This document shows positions 62,736 through 64,000 of a DNA stretch of 64,000 nt, piece by piece. Each line of letters opens with the position of its first letter. Position 1 is the first letter of the stretch. Under the pieces are notes generated by a model. It made no database searches and was not told the DNA's origin. It worked only from the letters and a program-made list of their open reading frames with translations. Source of the stretch: Palsa-504 sp963800415 (GTDB lineage Bacteria; Actinomycetota; Actinomycetes; Streptosporangiales; Streptosporangiaceae); assembly GCA_963800415.1 (NCBI GenBank), contig CAWDBS010000004.1:10287-74286 (forward strand), read 5' to 3'. The translations under genes were made by a program, and so were the position numbers.

Positions 62736-63718
62736 ATGACGCTGTTTGAGGTGCGGGCTCCGGAGGATCTGCTGGCCGTGCGGTTTGCCGTCTCGCCGCT
62801 GTGGGAGACGCAGGCAGCGGTGCAGGCGTTCGCTGACGAGCGCGGGCGTTCGTATCATGAGCCCTGGCTGGGGCTTGTCCGGGCGGGGCGGCCCGGCTTG
62901 ACCTGGTACCGCTGCTGGCGGTGCTGCCACGCCGCGGCTACGTGCCGGACTTCCTCACCCCGCCGCCGCGGACCTGCAGGCCAGGTCTGCGGGCTCAGCT
63001 GACGGAGATCCGTGCGACCGACCCGGCGCAGGTATCGCGTGAGCTCGCCCGGTGCCGCGAAACCGTGGCCGACGAGCACTACCGCCGCCTGATCACCTCG
63101 TTGCTCACCAACCCCGAACGCGCGCGAGACCAGCTCGCAGCCCGCCTCCATGAGGCCTGGGCCAGCCTGGTCGCGCCGTTTTGGCATCGCATCCGCACCT
63201 TGCTCGATCGCGATGTCGGCGAACGCTCCCGCCTGCTGGCCCAGCACGGCCTGCGGCGCGTCCTGGACGACCTCCACCCGAAGATCCGCTGGACGAAGCG
63301 GGGCCTGTCGCTGGCCGACCGCGATGGCCGCGCCGTCACAGTCGGCCAGCGCGGATTGCTGCTCATGCCGAGCGCCTACCTGTGGCCGCACGTCGCGGCG
63401 ATCGTCGAGGAACCGTGGCTGCCCACGATCATCTACCCCGCCACCGGCATCGCCGGGCTCTGGCAGGCACCCGCCACGCCGCCTGACGCACTCAGGCGGC
63501 TGCTTGGCCGCACCCGCGCCCTTGTCCTCACGACCTTGGACCAGCCCCTCTCCACGACCACGCTCGCCGCGATGACCGGGCTCAGCTCGGCTGGCGTCTC
63601 GCGCCACCTGCTCGCGCTCCGCGACGCGGGCCTGGTCGCCACCGCCCGCCACGGCCACGAGGTCCGCTACCGCCGGACCGAGCTTGGGTCCGCGCTGCTG
63701 TGCGCCCGCCGCGAGTAG
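62736..63718 (+). CDS. ArsR-type regulator with DUF5937-like N-terminus (frameshifted)
   Basis: ATG 62736 gives the N-terminal part (VRFAVSPLWETQAAVQAF, then PWLGLVRAG). Near 62880-62900 one base is missing, and the sense continues in another frame: LDLVPLLAVLPRRGYVPDFLTPPP, through MPSAYLWPHVAAIVEEPWLPTIIYP to the C-terminal winged helix LSTTTLAAMTGLSSAGVSRHLLALRDAGLVATARHGHEVRYRRT. Corrected length about 328 residues. Such regulators often sit next to transporter genes, and the end of an ABC-2 permease lies just downstream on the other strand. Start GTG 62921 would give a protein lacking the N-terminus. Confidence 0.78.
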
Positions 63719-63768
63719 CACAACCACAGCCGGTGGTGTGATCCGTCGTGGCCGCATGGCGGGATGTA

Positions 63769-63999
63769 TCAGGCGGCGCGGCGGCGGACCAGCGAGACCG
63801 TTGCGGCGATGAGCAGCGCTGACAGCGCGAGCAGCCAGCCGCCCTCGATCCACTGGAAGGGCCAGAACCGGCTCGGCGGCTCATAGTTGGTCCAACGCGT
63901 GTAGCCGTGCTGAGCGAGACACTGCGCGAATGTTCCCGACGAAGGCTTGCCGCCCCAGGCCCCGGTGGGACGGAAGAGCAGAGCCGGTCGATGAGGCTG
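63769..63999 (-). CDS. ABC-2-type transporter permease, C-terminal end (continues outside window)
   Basis: The minus-strand frame is open from the window edge to TGA at 63769-63771. It reads SSGTFAQCLAQHGYTRWTNYEPPSRFW, then PFQWIEGGWLLALSALLIAATVSLVRRRAA: a P-x-S-R-F-W-x-F-Q-W-I-E segment followed by the last membrane helix and an RRR end. This is the usual C-terminus of actinobacterial ABC-2 permeases. The ATPase partner should lie beyond the window. Convergent with the ArsR-type regulator, which may control it. Confidence 0.7.
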   Translation of the reverse strand, partial: QPHRPALLFRPTGAWGGKPSSGTFAQCLAQHGYTRWTNYEPPSRFWPFQWIEGGWLLALSALLIAATVSLVRRRAA

Positions 64000-64000
64000 C

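Overview
This is high-GC (about 70%) actinobacterial chromosome. Pointers are frequent GTG/TTG starts behind strong GGAGG Shine-Dalgarno sites, an F420-type luciferase-like oxidoreductase, an ergothioneine EgtE homologue, lipoprotein-maturation genes (lnt, lgt), PadR and CGNR regulators and DUF1707. A soil actinomycete near Streptosporangiales or Streptomyces is a reasonable guess; the sequence does not fix the genus. No rRNA, tRNA or CRISPR array was seen.

Layout. 1-10 kb is envelope and secretion: the end of lnt, two L,D-transpeptidases, a secreted SapM-like phosphoesterase, and two tandem paralogues of an unrecognised exported protein family with duplicated leaders. A cold-shock gene follows. 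10-22 kb looks like a glycan/envelope neighbourhood: DUF2064 and GT2 transferases, a dTDP-rhamnose-epimerase-like SDR, a PadR regulator, an OmpR-type two-component pair, a methyltransferase, a GT87-type mannosyltransferase, a Tyr/Gly-repeat membrane protein and a Tat-exported molybdopterin oxidoreductase. 22-29.5 kb is an aerobic carbon-monoxide dehydrogenase cluster on the minus strand (coxM-coxS-coxL-moxR-coxE, with the form I motif AYSCSFR), preceded by a cytosine-deaminase-like gene. 29.5-51 kb is mostly housekeeping: ybaK, egtE, lgt, ftsH, an alcohol dehydrogenase, a STAS protein, acsA, a CBS-BON protein, a tandem DUF427 protein, a LysM-lysozyme-like protein, mtnA, an LLM oxidoreductase, a YtcJ-like amidohydrolase, ppk2 and an arginase-family enzyme.

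52-64 kb is accessory. It holds a DUF1707 gene cut by an in-frame TAG, remnants of a serine recombinase and an HNH nuclease, an AbiTii-domain membrane protein (a possible phage-defence gene), and two sequence-identical IS630-family copies in inverted orientation around a two-domain LolA/RseB-like passenger gene. Then come a cluster of DnaA-box-like 9-mers, a dnaB gene carrying two inteins, a DUF5937-type ArsR regulator and the end of an ABC-2 permease.

Several genes (secreted paralogue A, the GT2 gene, the Tyr/Gly membrane gene, the amidohydrolase, the AbiTii gene, dnaB and the ArsR gene) change reading frame inside otherwise well-conserved coding sequence. Because an essential gene (dnaB) is among them, consensus errors in the assembly are a serious alternative to real decay, and every frameshift call should be read with that in mind.
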